The notes under the pieces: generated by a model
What the model was told of the DNA's origin: nothing
The model's input: only the letters and a program-made list of their open reading frames with translations
Database searches by the model: none
Shown: positions 1 through 8,464 of the stretch, piece after piece
How positions within the stretch are numbered: the stretch's first letter is position 1
Layout: each line of letters starts with the position of its first letter
Translations under genes and position numbers: made by a program
DNA from: Halococcus salifodinae DSM 8989
GTDB lineage: Archaea > Halobacteriota > Halobacteria > Halobacteriales > Halococcaceae
Assembly (NCBI RefSeq): GCF_000336935.1
Contig: NZ_AOME01000016.1
Span: forward strand, 4,835 to 60,312
Reading direction: 5' to 3'
Length of the DNA: 55,478 bases

Positions 1-124
1 TAGGATTCTTTGTCTCGTTTTCGGCGTCATTCCGGTGTGAAGCCGCGATTTTGCTGCCACCGTTATCGATAGAGTGGACAACTAGCGATTGTTGACAGGG
101 TAGTGCTCTGGCGTGACAGGCGGG
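1..124. other. No gene seen at window start
   Basis: I see no convincing reading frame or RNA gene here. It lies downstream of the leftward gene that ends at 125 and may hold the 3' end of that transcript. Confidence 0.4.
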
Positions 125-385
125 CTATCGGGGATCAATGGCGACACGCGCATCTTCCGTATTGATATTGGGTCGGTCGTCTTCGTCGATCCACGACTCA
201 GCGTGCCAGTGGAGCAAGTGAGTCGGATAGCACTGGTCGTCGGTGATGACCTGAAACCCGTCGGCGTCCGGCAAATATACTACGCGATCGAGAGTGTCCA
301 CCTCGGGAAATCGGCGGACGATTCCAGGACCGACCGACAGCCCCATAGACTCCGCCGTTTCGCCACCACCAGGCATCGAACTCAC
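125..385 (-). CDS. Hypothetical haloarchaeal protein (about 86 aa or shorter)
   Basis: I do not recognise this protein. The C-terminal two thirds have the look of real haloarchaeal coding sequence: many Asp and Glu, three His and two Trp in a row of charged residues, and a clean stop. The first residue in the longest frame is a GTG. ATG codons at 376 and 346 are alternative starts, and the one at 346 gives a more protein-like N-terminus. A neighbouring frame also encodes a Trp-rich stretch at about 335-395 (REFDAWWWRNGGVYG), so the gene could be the 3' part of a longer frameshifted gene. It lies 53 bp downstream of the zinc-ribbon gene on the same strand and may be co-transcribed with it. The call rests on composition only. 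Confidence 0.42.
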   Translation of the reverse strand: MSSMPGGGETAESMGLSVGPGIVRRFPEVDTLDRVVYLPDADGFQVITDDQCYPTHLLHWHAESWIDEDDRPNINTEDARVAIDPR

Positions 386-438
386 GCTCGGTTTCGGCTC
401 CTGGCCAGTGCCGTCTCACCACCGCGATCAGTCGCGCG

Positions 439-675
439 CTACTCGGTCCGCGAGTCGTCGCACATCGCTCGGCCGATCTCGGTCCGAACGAACTCCTCGG
501 TGATGACCTCGTACCGGAGCGTGCCGTCGTCATCGGTGGCACACGCCGTGCAGAACGTCATGCGGCGCTGAGTCCCGTCTTCGAGCACGTACTCCTCGGT
601 TTCGCGGTCGGTCGCCGTGGTCGAACCGCAGTCCGGACACGGGTGATCGGCCGCGGTGAGCGCGTCGTCCGCCAT
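439..675 (-). CDS. Small zinc-ribbon protein (78 aa)
   Basis: Two CxxC knuckles, C13/C16 (CPDC) and C42/C45 (CTAC), are about 26 residues apart. That is the spacing of a zinc ribbon that packs two beta hairpins around one zinc. The stretch between them (ETEEYVLEDGTQRRMTF) looks like the strand of a ribbon, and the tail is acidic. I start it at the ATG at 675 because the upstream extension is basic and unlike haloarchaeal protein. Zinc ribbons of this size in haloarchaea may bind nucleic acid or act as protein adaptors; nothing here decides which. The gene is divergent from the MgsA-like gene that starts at 774. Confidence 0.75.
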   Translation of the reverse strand: MADDALTAADHPCPDCGSTTATDRETEEYVLEDGTQRRMTFCTACATDDDGTLRYEVITEEFVRTEIGRAMCDDSRTE

Positions 676-773
676 CGTCGATGGTTGTGTACGAACGGGA
701 TGGGCCTTCAATCTACTGCACCCGTCGGTCCGGATGGTCATGCACATGTGTGCGCCGTGCCTCCGCCACGGCC

Positions 774-1568
774 ATGAGCGACGAGAAACAGGCCACGCTC
801 GGCGGCGGCGAGGCCGACACGCGCGATCCGGACGAACACGCGACCAACGACTTCGGCGACGAACTCGGCGAGCACGAGACCAAGGGCGGGTACAACCGCT
901 ACGACGTCACGAGCCTGCTCCAGAAGGCCGTCCGGCGCTCGGACGAGGAGTGCGCGGCGTGGGCGGCGTGGGAACTCGTCCGCTCCGGGTACGCCTGGAA
1001 CCTCTGGGATCGGCTCGCGCTCTACGTCGTCGAGGACCTGCGGGCGGGCGCGGATGTCGTCCTCACTATCGATCGCTACGAACGTCTGGCCACCGAACGG
1101 TGGGACGACGACGGCTGGGAGGGGCGACTCTGTGGGATCCACGCGGCACTCGCCGCCGCCCGGGCCACCTCGACCCGGGAGGCGACGTACGCAAACGGGT
1201 ACTTCGAGCGGGTGGCCGAGGAACGCGCCGCAGCGCGCGAGGCGGGCCGCGAGCCGGTCGAGACCTTTCCGGTCGGCGACCTCGAACCCGGTGGCGAGTT
1301 CGACGTGATCTTCGACCAGCACACCTACGACGGCAAGAAGATGGGCCGCGACGGTCGGTACTTCACCGTTCACGGCGCGCGCGTCGGCCCGACGGGCGAG
1401 TCCGAGCTGAGCAAGCGGTGGCGACGCCGAGGTCTGTCCCTCGCCGATCGCTCGTACAGCGACGCGGAGCGATCGCACGCGCTCGCGCCGGTCGATCCCG
1501 ACGACCGCTGGGCCGAACCCGAGCAACCCAGCCCCGATGATTCGACCGAGGACGAGAACGAGGACTGA
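774..1568 (+). CDS. Conserved protein resembling the MgsA/RarA C-terminal helical region
   Basis: A 264-residue acidic protein. Residues about 28-120 contain a run, LLQKAVRRSDEECAAWAAWELVRSG followed by WDRLALYVVEDL, that resembles the C-terminal helical/tetramerisation region of the MgsA/RarA (replication-associated recombination protein A) AAA+ family. No Walker A or B motif is present, so this is not a complete RarA ATPase; at most it is the stand-alone C-terminal module. I place the start at ATG 774 because the upstream in-frame stretch is Cys/Ser/Arg-rich and unlike the rest. The tail (residues 235-264) is low-complexity acidic. A role near replication forks is a family-based inference and uncertain. 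Confidence 0.7.
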   Translation: MSDEKQATLGGGEADTRDPDEHATNDFGDELGEHETKGGYNRYDVTSLLQKAVRRSDEECAAWAAWELVRSGYAWNLWDRLALYVVEDLRAGADVVLTIDRYERLATERWDDDGWEGRLCGIHAALAAARATSTREATYANGYFERVAEERAAAREAGREPVETFPVGDLEPGGEFDVIFDQHTYDGKKMGRDGRYFTVHGARVGPTGESELSKRWRRRGLSLADRSYSDAERSHALAPVDPDDRWAEPEQPSPDDSTEDENED

Positions 1569-1912
1569 CGACCCGATTCGAACCGAGCCGAACGATCAAG
1601 CGATACCCGTGGCTCGCAGGGGTTCGGAGCCAGCCGATCCGCACTCGGCGATGAAAATGGGCCGGACGTGCTCCCCCCGGCCCATGGTTCGCGTATGCTC
1701 CCACGCTCAGTGGTCCCGTGTTGGCCGAGCGTAGCACAGGCAACACGCCTGCACGATCCACTACGTCGGCCGACTCGCTTAGTTCTTGTTACCAGTTGCC
1801 ATATTGTTTGGTATCGATCGATCCCGCGTGAGCGACCGTCGTCCGGAACCGGCAGAGTCGACCACGGCAGATCGGGTCGCGCGGAACGAGACGATCGCGA
1901 CTGAAACTCCCC
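1569..1912. other. 344-bp intergenic region with a strong inverted repeat
   Basis: There is no credible protein gene. The region separates the convergent ends of the MgsA-like gene and the Eis-like gene. It contains the 9-bp perfect inverted repeat at 1657-1685 (separate entry) and a stretch at about 1690-1800 with no coding character on either strand, so a small RNA is possible but unproven. Confidence 0.5.
1657..1685 (-). terminator. GC-rich hairpin, possible terminator or RNA stem
   Basis: ATGGGCCGG (1657-1665) and CCGGCCCAT (1677-1685) form a perfect 9-bp stem with an 11-nt loop. Read on the minus strand the hairpin is followed by ATTTTC, a short U-run as at some archaeal terminators. 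On the plus strand no T-run follows. If it is a terminator it would end a minus-strand transcript starting near 1800, where no protein gene exists. Confidence 0.4.
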
Positions 1913-3121
1913 TCAGAAACTCTCTGGGAGGAACACCTCGTGCTCGGGGAACAGCCGCTCCAGCACGTCGACGGTCTCCGAGGTTCGAACGTCGAGACCG
2001 CCAACCGTCCTGGCACGCTCGGCCGAGCAGTAGCCCACGAGAAGCTGTGAGAGCGTCCCGATGTCGGTCGTCGCGTCCGGCTCGGCGTCGGCATCGACTC
2101 GTTCGACGGACGCCACCCCCTCAGCGACCCGAACCGAGAACGTCGCGTCGTTCCACGGCGCGTGTGGATCGTCGACGCCGACGGTGAGGGTGGCGTCCTC
2201 GATACCGGGGTACGGGACGGCTTCGAGGGCCGCCGGGACGTCGACGATCCGGAGCATCTTGCCGGCGGCCACCTCGACTTCGATCGCGTCCCGATCGGTG
2301 ACGACATCGAGGAGCCGGTCGTGGTCGTACCCGTACAGCTCGACCGCGCTCACCTGTGAGTCGTGATCGTGGCAAAAGCGCAGGAGGTTCAGATACGCTT
2401 CGTGGTCGGTGAACGCCATCTCGTCGACCACCAGGCGTCGGCCGTCGTCACCATCCTTGATTCGGTAGACCAGATAGCCTCGGGGTTCGTCCCCCTGGAG
2501 CCACGCGTAGCAGTACCGTTCCGTATCGTAGCCCTGGAACACCCGATCGCGCCACCAGTCGTCGTTCCGGCGGGTCGCGAGGTTGACGCCGTCGAGCCAT
2601 TTCTCGAAGACCGGCTCCAGAGTGGCGTACTCCTCGGGCTCGATCCGACGGAACTCACCGGCTGCGGCGGATCGCACCGTCGACAGCGCCGCGGGAGCGA
2701 CGGTCGCGGTGTGATACCGACAGCCGGTCGCCCAGCCGTAGCGCGCGTAGAAGTCGTGTTTGAACGGTCGGAGAGCGGCGATCGGCCAGCCCCACTCGCG
2801 GTACTCTTGGAGCGAGGCTTCGAGCAACTCTCCGACGAATCCCTGGCGTCGACGTTCCGGCGGGGAGGCCACCCCCGAGAGGCCGGCCATCGGCAGCCAT
2901 TCGCCGCGCAGCCGGACGGTGAACTCGATGTGGGTGCCGCAGGCCACGAGGTCGTCGCCGTCGAAGATCCCTCGATCCTCGCCGAACGCCCACCGTCGCC
3001 GACGGCGCTCGTCGATCGGTTCGTCCGGATCGTACGGCCCCGATCCGGCATCGAAGGCGTAGCCCGTGATCGCGTGGTGGCGCTCCTCGTACTCCTCCGA
3101 GATGGGACGATACTCGGCCAT
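1913..3121 (-). CDS. Eis-family GNAT N-acetyltransferase
   Basis: A 402-residue protein with the layout of the Eis (enhanced intracellular survival) family, which is normally about 400 aa. It has an N-terminal GNAT domain, a second GNAT-like domain and a C-terminal sterol-carrier-like domain. In the first GNAT domain the acetyl-CoA loop is GVASPPERRRQGFVGELL (about residues 95-115), preceded by MAGLSGV. The segment GWPIAALRPFKHDFYARYGW that follows is typical of Eis. Family members acetylate amines using acetyl-CoA; the substrate here is unknown. The start at ATG 3121 (MAEYRPISEEY) matches the family N-terminus; the in-frame extension upstream is Arg-rich and unlikely. It lies 64 bp downstream of the Fe-S oxidoreductase gene on the same strand. 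Confidence 0.85.
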   Translation of the reverse strand: MAEYRPISEEYEERHHAITGYAFDAGSGPYDPDEPIDERRRRRWAFGEDRGIFDGDDLVACGTHIEFTVRLRGEWLPMAGLSGVASPPERRRQGFVGELLEASLQEYREWGWPIAALRPFKHDFYARYGWATGCRYHTATVAPAALSTVRSAAAGEFRRIEPEEYATLEPVFEKWLDGVNLATRRNDDWWRDRVFQGYDTERYCYAWLQGDEPRGYLVYRIKDGDDGRRLVVDEMAFTDHEAYLNLLRFCHDHDSQVSAVELYGYDHDRLLDVVTDRDAIEVEVAAGKMLRIVDVPAALEAVPYPGIEDATLTVGVDDPHAPWNDATFSVRVAEGVASVERVDADAEPDATTDIGTLSQLLVGYCSAERARTVGGLDVRTSETVDVLERLFPEHEVFLPESF

Positions 3122-3185
3122 ACCGATCCGGAGGTGTCGTGCGTGAAATACTTTCAGGCTGTCCGGTAGATCGCCGTCGTCGATC

Positions 3186-5357
3186 TCAATCGTCCGCCGG
3201 GGCTGCGCCCGTCTCCGCATCCGCGTCCGTGTCTGCCGCCGCTCCCGCTGCCCCGCCCGCATCGAGCGCCTCCGCCAGGAGCTCCGAAAGCCCGACGATC
3301 TCGATGTCGTCCTCGAAGCTCCCTGTCTTGCGGCCGTCCTCGTACATCGTCATGCACATCGGACACGCGACGACGAACTTCTCGACAGCAGCCCCCGCGT
3401 CGGTGTCCTCCAGGGCCTCCCGAAGGCGTTCCTCGCTGGGTTTGGGCTCCTCGTCGAAGTCCATCCAGAGCCCACCGCCACCGCCGCCACAGCAGAAACT
3501 GTTCGCCCGATTCCTGGGCATCTCGTTCAGGTCACACCCCGTGCGCCGGACGAGATCTCGGGGAGCCTCGTACTCGTCGTTCATCCGGCCGAGGTGGCAG
3601 GGGTCGTGATAGGTCACGGTGTGATCGAGTTCGGTGCCCGTGAGATCGAGCGCACCACTATCCGCGAGTTCCTGAACGACCTGCGTGTAATGGTGGACGT
3701 CGATCTCGCCGTCGGCGTTCCACTCCACGCCGTCGAGTTCGGGGTACTCGTTCGAGAACGTGTTGTAGCTGTGCGGATCGGTGCAGACGATGGTGTCGAA
3801 CTCGCAGTCCTCGAAGGCCTCGACGTTGTCCTCGGCGAGCATCTCGTAGAGTCCCTCCTCGCCCACTCGCCGGACGTCGTTGCCGTCGTTTTGCTCGTCC
3901 TCGTAGAGGATGCCGTAGTCGACGCCCGCGTGCTCGAAGATCGTGGCGAGCGACCGCGCCACCCTCCGGTTGCGCTCGTCGTAAGAAGGATAATCGCCGA
4001 CGTACCAGAGGTACTCGACGGCTTGTTCGCGCGCGTCGGGCACTTCGAAGTCGAGCTCCTCGGTCCACTCGGGGCGCTTGCGCTCGGGCTCCCCGAAGGA
4101 GTTGCCCTGGCCGAAGATGTCCATCATGGTCTCCTGGACGTTCTCGTCCATCTCGCCCGATTCGGTGAGCCGGCGGTTCATCTCGGTGAACTGCGGGACG
4201 TGCTCGATATCGACGGGGCAGGCGTCCATACACGCCATACAGGACATACACGACTCCATCGTGCGCGAATCGATGACGCTCGTCCCGCCGTCCGCGACGA
4301 TTTCTTTGGTTTCACCGCCGGCGTTCACCGACTCGCGATACCCCTTGAGATCGAGGATCACGTCGCGCGGATCGAGCGGCCGTCCCGACGCCTTCGCCGG
4401 ACACACCGACGAACACCGGCCGCACTTGGTGCAGGCGTCCTGATCGAGCATCTGTCGCCACGACATGTCTTCGATTTCGGTGAAGCCGATCTCGTCGGGA
4501 TCGGCGTCGGCGGGCACGCCCGGCAGCCGGGTGCCTGCCTTCTCGTCGCGGGTGACGACGTTGGCGAAGCTCGACAGCATGTGGAACGGTTTGGCGTAGG
4601 GCACCCACGCCACGAACCCGAGCGCGAGCAGGGAGTGCGACCACCACGTCGCCGGGTAGAGCGTGGTTGCGAGCTCCGGCGAGACGCCGACGCCCTCCAG
4701 AACGAGTGCGACGAACCAGCCCACGAAGCTCACGGTCTCGAACTCGGGAAAGCCAGTCGCGAGGATCCGCACGCCTTCGACGAGATAGCCGCCGGCAGCG
4801 AGGAGAAACAGCGTCCAGACGAACAGTCCGTCTTCGAGATCCGTATGCTTGCCCCACAGCCGCTCGTTCCGGACGACGTACCGCCGGTAGATCGCCATTC
4901 CGAGCCCGACGACGAACAGAAAGCCCATCGCGTCCATCACGAGCGAATACGAGAGGTAGAAATCGCCGACGAAGAAGGACTGCTCCTCACCCAGCAGGCC
5001 GGTCACGAGCCGGTAGCCGTCCATGTCGATCCCGAGGATGGTGGTACCGATCAGCAGCGTGAGAAACCCCCACATGATGAACGCGTGCATCAGTCCGCCG
5101 TAGAGGTCGCGATTGAACTGTTTCTCGTTGGTGACGACGGTCTTCGCGGCGCTCACGATCCGGCTGGGGAGGTCGTCGAGCCGGGCGAAGGCGTCCTCGG
5201 TTCCGCGGGTGTACCGCGAGAACCGCTCGTAGACGCCATACAGGAAGACCGTGACCGCGAGCGCCGTGAGGAAATAGAAGAGTGCTTTCCCGACGGGACC
5301 GATCAGCCAGAACGTCTCTCGGGTGACGGTGTCTCCCGCCTGGAGCACGAGTGTCAT
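3186..5357 (-). CDS. Membrane Fe-S oxidoreductase, EMR/FadF type (HdrD-like with cytochrome-b-like N-terminus)
   Basis: A 723-residue protein. Residues about 10-270 carry five to six hydrophobic segments of the nitrate-reductase-gamma-like cytochrome b type. Next comes a two-[4Fe-4S] ferredoxin domain with CTKCGRCSSVCP (about 310-321) and CMSCMACMDACP (about 368-379). A C-terminal HdrD-like region has one intact CCG motif (HDPCHLG ... FCCGGGG, about 585-620). The first CCG copy (WYVGDYPSYDERN) has lost its cysteines, as is usual in this family. Proteins of this build (EMR, FadF) pass electrons from electron-transfer flavoprotein to menaquinone during acyl-CoA oxidation; that role is inferred. 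The tail (about 700-723) is Ala/Asp low complexity. Transcription runs leftward from an AT-rich upstream region near 5385-5395. Confidence 0.88.
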   Translation of the reverse strand: MTLVLQAGDTVTRETFWLIGPVGKALFYFLTALAVTVFLYGVYERFSRYTRGTEDAFARLDDLPSRIVSAAKTVVTNEKQFNRDLYGGLMHAFIMWGFLTLLIGTTILGIDMDGYRLVTGLLGEEQSFFVGDFYLSYSLVMDAMGFLFVVGLGMAIYRRYVVRNERLWGKHTDLEDGLFVWTLFLLAAGGYLVEGVRILATGFPEFETVSFVGWFVALVLEGVGVSPELATTLYPATWWSHSLLALGFVAWVPYAKPFHMLSSFANVVTRDEKAGTRLPGVPADADPDEIGFTEIEDMSWRQMLDQDACTKCGRCSSVCPAKASGRPLDPRDVILDLKGYRESVNAGGETKEIVADGGTSVIDSRTMESCMSCMACMDACPVDIEHVPQFTEMNRRLTESGEMDENVQETMMDIFGQGNSFGEPERKRPEWTEELDFEVPDAREQAVEYLWYVGDYPSYDERNRRVARSLATIFEHAGVDYGILYEDEQNDGNDVRRVGEEGLYEMLAEDNVEAFEDCEFDTIVCTDPHSYNTFSNEYPELDGVEWNADGEIDVHHYTQVVQELADSGALDLTGTELDHTVTYHDPCHLGRMNDEYEAPRDLVRRTGCDLNEMPRNRANSFCCGGGGGGLWMDFDEEPKPSEERLREALEDTDAGAAVEKFVVACPMCMTMYEDGRKTGSFEDDIEIVGLSELLAEALDAGGAAGAAADTDADAETGAAPADD

Positions 5358-5519
5358 CGATTATCGTTGTAGAGCCGACCAGCGGGGTTAAATCTTGCCC
5401 ACCCGTGGCGATCGGTTCGCAGTCGGCGACAAACTGCCAACTAATTCTTCGTTTTGTCCGGATCCGATCGAGGCTTGCTCTCCGCTCGGATCGCGGGATT
5501 CGTGATCGCTATGGAGAAC

Positions 5520-6224
5520 TCAGACGAGCGCCCAGCCGACGAGCGCCGCAGCCAGACCGAGCACCGGCAGGTCGCGACGCGCGAACCGAAGGTGTGGCAG
5601 CGTCGGATTCCACGCGAAACACCGTGCGCGGAGCGCCACGCCGAGCTGATCGGCCCGCCCGAACGCCCGCCGGATTCCCGCACTCGTGACGATTTCCATC
5701 CGCTCGACGAGTCCGCGCTCGCTCCCGAGTCGCGCCCGCATCGCCGCGCGCGTCCGCGAGAGATCGGCCACCAGCACCGGCAGAAACCGGAAGACCAGCG
5801 CTACGCCGACGCCGAGAAAGCGGCCTGGGCGACCGGGGACGAGCCGCTGGATCGCCGCCCGGGAGTCGCGCACACGCGTCGTCCGAACGTAGACGACGCT
5901 CACGACGAGCACGAGCAGCACGCGATAGCTCGCGAGTGCCGGCGCGACCGCCTGCGAGGGGGCGATCCACGGCGGTCCGAGGGTAAGGACGGCGATCGCC
6001 GGCCCGACGACGAGGAAGGGAAGCGCGTAGCGCGCCTCGGCGAGGGCGGCGGCCGGCGACAGCCTCGCTGCCGCGAGGACGCTCCCCGCGAGCACGGTCA
6101 GGATCGCGAGGCCGCGCGGCGTGGTGTGGGCGAACGCCGCGATCGCGAACCCCACCTGCACCGCGAGCTTCGCCCGCGGATCGAGGCGGTGGGCGAGCGA
6201 GTCGCCGGACTCGTAGCTCAACAC
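5520..6224 (-). CDS. ECF transporter T component (EcfT/BioN-like)
   Basis: A 234-residue integral membrane protein of the CbiQ/EcfT family with about five hydrophobic segments. The N-terminus SLAHRLDPRAKL is the family signature, and the two coupling-helix motifs appear as AMRARLG and ALRARCF (Ala-Arg-x motifs that contact the ATPase). It transmits ATPase motion to the substrate-binding S component. Its start overlaps the last codons of the ATPase gene by 7 bp. With BioY upstream it completes a dedicated biotin importer, so BioN is a reasonable name but is inferred from context. Confidence 0.9.
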   Translation of the reverse strand: MLSYESGDSLAHRLDPRAKLAVQVGFAIAAFAHTTPRGLAILTVLAGSVLAAARLSPAAALAEARYALPFLVVGPAIAVLTLGPPWIAPSQAVAPALASYRVLLVLVVSVVYVRTTRVRDSRAAIQRLVPGRPGRFLGVGVALVFRFLPVLVADLSRTRAAMRARLGSERGLVERMEIVTSAGIRRAFGRADQLGVALRARCFAWNPTLPHLRFARRDLPVLGLAAALVGWALV

Positions 6225-6988
6225 GGCGCGCGCACGCCGAGCGTGGAGAGCTGATCGATCGCGTCGTCGGGCGGCGCGTCGAGCGCGACCCGCCCTTCGT
6301 TCATCACGAGCACGCGATCGGCGGGATCGACGAGATCACGGAGGTCGTGGGTGACGACCACGATCCCCGTTCCATCGGAATGGAGCGCCCGGAGCCGGTC
6401 GAGCACCGACTGTCGCGCCGGCTCGTCGAGGCCCGCGAACGGCTCGTCGAGCACGAGGTGATCGGGTGCCATCGCGAGCGCGCCAGCGATCGCGACCCGC
6501 GCCCGCTCGCCGCCCGACAGTCGGTCGATGCGCTCTGCCTCCCGGCCGTCCAGGCGCACCGCCGCGAGCGCCTCACGTACTCGTCGATCGATCTCGTCCC
6601 TGTCGAGGCCGAGGTTCTCGGGCCCGAACGCGACGTCCGCGCCCACCGTTGCGGCCACGAACCCGTCGCGCGGGTCCTGGAACGTCATCGCCACTGCGGT
6701 CCGCGCGGCCACCACGTCTCCACCGACCGGCTGGCCGTTCACCGACACGGCCCCCGAATCGGGATCGAGCAGGCTGTTGAACTGCCGGACGAGCGTCGTC
6801 TTTCCCGAACCATTGGGACCCGCGAGCACGACGAACGAGCCGTCGTCGATGGTGAGCGAGACATCGTCGACCGCCGGCCGCGGCTCCGTTTCGGTCGCGT
6901 CGTCCCGGTCGGCGGTGGACTCTCGACCCGCTTCCGCCGATCCCTTGGTGTCGTCGTAGCGATAGACGAGATCGCGGACCTCGATCAT
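6218..6988 (-). CDS. ECF transporter ATPase (EcfA/BioM-like)
   Basis: A 256-residue ABC ATPase. It shows Walker A (GPNGSGKTT), Q-loop (TFQDPRDGF), signature (LSGGERARVAIAG), Walker B (HLVLDEPFAGLD) and H-loop (VVTHDLRDL), all intact. Between strands 1 and 2 there is an acidic insert of about 30 residues (KGSAEAGRESTADRDDATET region) not needed for the fold. The start ATG at 6988 overlaps the BioY stop in an ATGA arrangement, which implies translational coupling. A longer upstream frame exists but runs antisense to nothing useful and through bioY in another frame. It drives biotin uptake with BioY and EcfT. Confidence 0.93.
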   Translation of the reverse strand: MIEVRDLVYRYDDTKGSAEAGRESTADRDDATETEPRPAVDDVSLTIDDGSFVVLAGPNGSGKTTLVRQFNSLLDPDSGAVSVNGQPVGGDVVAARTAVAMTFQDPRDGFVAATVGADVAFGPENLGLDRDEIDRRVREALAAVRLDGREAERIDRLSGGERARVAIAGALAMAPDHLVLDEPFAGLDEPARQSVLDRLRALHSDGTGIVVVTHDLRDLVDPADRVLVMNEGRVALDAPPDDAIDQLSTLGVRAPC

Positions 6989-7569
6989 GACGTGGCGGCG
7001 ATCGCGTCGCTCCGGACGATCCCCACCCCGGCCGCGATCTTCAGCGCCTCGGCCGGGATGAACGCGGCCGCACCGCCGACGAACGCCTCGGCAGGACCGA
7101 GATTTTGGACCACCATCAGTCCCGTTACCCCGAACGTGTAGATCACGACCACACCGAGAACCATCGCACCGACGAGCCGCGCGAGGCCGGCCGCTTTCGG
7201 CTCGGTGAGTGAGGCACCCCCGTGAACGACACCGCCGATCGCGGCCGCCGCGAACGGGTACGACCAGAGGTAGCCCGCCGTGGGACCGACGAGGACGCCG
7301 AGTCCCGCCGATCCGCCGGCGAACACCGGTGCGCCGAGCGCGCCCGCGAGGAGGTAGAGCCCACAGGCCGCCCCGCCCCACACCGGACCGAGCAGGATGC
7401 CTGCGAGGAAGACCCCGAGCACCTGGAGCGTGACCGGGGCGGGCGAGACGGGGTTCGGGAAACTGACGTAGGCGAACGCGCCGATCAGGGCGGCGAACAG
7501 CGCAGCGCGCGCGAGGTTGCTCGCGGTCGCGTCGCCAACGAGTTCCACGTCACCGGTTTCGGCGCTCAT
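6985..7569 (-). CDS. bioY: Biotin ECF transporter S component BioY
   Basis: A 194-residue membrane protein with about six hydrophobic helices. BioY family motifs are present: FPNPVSPAPVTLQVLGVFLAG near residues 35-58 and GLYLLAGALGAPVFAGG near 70-88, followed by GPTAGYLWSYP. BioY binds biotin and, with the downstream ATPase and EcfT, imports it. First gene of a three-gene operon with overlapping joints (ATGA with the ATPase). The promoter should lie in the 7570-7715 gap shared with the divergent Cmi4-like gene; I could not identify a convincing biotin-regulator operator there. Confidence 0.93.
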   Translation of the reverse strand: MSAETGDVELVGDATASNLARAALFAALIGAFAYVSFPNPVSPAPVTLQVLGVFLAGILLGPVWGGAACGLYLLAGALGAPVFAGGSAGLGVLVGPTAGYLWSYPFAAAAIGGVVHGGASLTEPKAAGLARLVGAMVLGVVVIYTFGVTGLMVVQNLGPAEAFVGGAAAFIPAEALKIAAGVGIVRSDAIAATS

Positions 7570-7715
7570 CGCTCCCTCCCTCGTCGGTCCTGGCGTGGGT
7601 CGGCCATCGATACATCCCTCCAGCCGTCAACTCTCTTAGCCTCGTCGGTCGACGAACCCCCTGCATCGCCGGCAGGCTTTTACCGATCGATGTCAGACGC
7701 TTCGTTCGCGTGACG

Positions 7716-8375
7716 ATGGACGAGAAAACTGAAGAACTCCGCGACATCTTCGTTGACGTCACCGACGAGTCGACGGTCACCGAGCGCCAGGAGGACACCC
7801 CCGGCTCGCTCGCGCGCGACGAACCGGCTGCCGAGCGCGTGGAGGGGGTCGTGGCCTCGATGCGCGAACGCTACGACTTCGATACCGACCTTCCGGACGC
7901 GGCGCTCGCCGATCTGGTCGAAGGGTTCTACGACGGCGCGAGCGACGACGCCCTCTCGGAACGCGCGGTGGACGAAACCGGCGCTGACGACGAAGACGGG
8001 GATCTCGACGACGCTTCGACTGCCGACGCGTCCGAGCTCTCCAGCCACGATGTCTTCCGCACGCGGATGGATCTCCACCTCGTCCGCGAGGCCGACACCG
8101 ACGCCTCGTTCGCCCTCGGCGACCTCCGGGATCGCCTCGCGAACGACGAGTCGATCGACGAGATCGCCACCGAGTTCGACATTGCGGAGTCGACGGTGCG
8201 GCGCTACCGTCGGGTGCTCGAAACCCAGGCCGAACGCCGGCGCGTCGGCGATCGCTTCCGCGAGGAGTTCGACGAGATCCTCGCCGACGCCGATCTCGCC
8301 TCGCTCACCGAGGACGTCACCCGTGACGGCCTCGACGACGCCACCGACGGGATGGAAAACGACCTCTCGTTCTGA
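7716..8375 (+). CDS. Conditioned-medium-induced protein 4-like (Cmi4), C-terminal HTH
   Basis: A 219-residue, very acidic protein matching, from memory, the haloarchaeal family annotated 'conditioned medium-induced protein 4' (N-terminus MDEKTEELRDIFVDVTDE). Residues about 130-185 (LRDRLANDESIDEIATEFD ... ESTVRRYRRVLETQAERRR) read as a helix-turn-helix with a recognition helix. The middle (about 75-110) is a low-complexity Asp/Ala linker. The start is the ATG at 7716; a GTG two codons earlier is also possible. Function is unknown; DNA binding is inferred from the HTH. Confidence 0.72.
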   Translation: MDEKTEELRDIFVDVTDESTVTERQEDTPGSLARDEPAAERVEGVVASMRERYDFDTDLPDAALADLVEGFYDGASDDALSERAVDETGADDEDGDLDDASTADASELSSHDVFRTRMDLHLVREADTDASFALGDLRDRLANDESIDEIATEFDIAESTVRRYRRVLETQAERRRVGDRFREEFDEILADADLASLTEDVTRDGLDDATDGMENDLSF

Positions 8376-8464
8376 TCGCCGTGTCCCCGCTGTCGGTCGT
8401 CTGGTCGTGACCCGAGTAGCGCACGCGAACGGGTTATCCGTCCGTGGCTCGTCGTTTCGGCCGA

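Noticed and set aside
3594-5372. 592-codon plus-strand frame opposite the Fe-S oxidoreductase
   Set aside because: It is the complementary shadow of a protein with intact cluster motifs on the minus strand.
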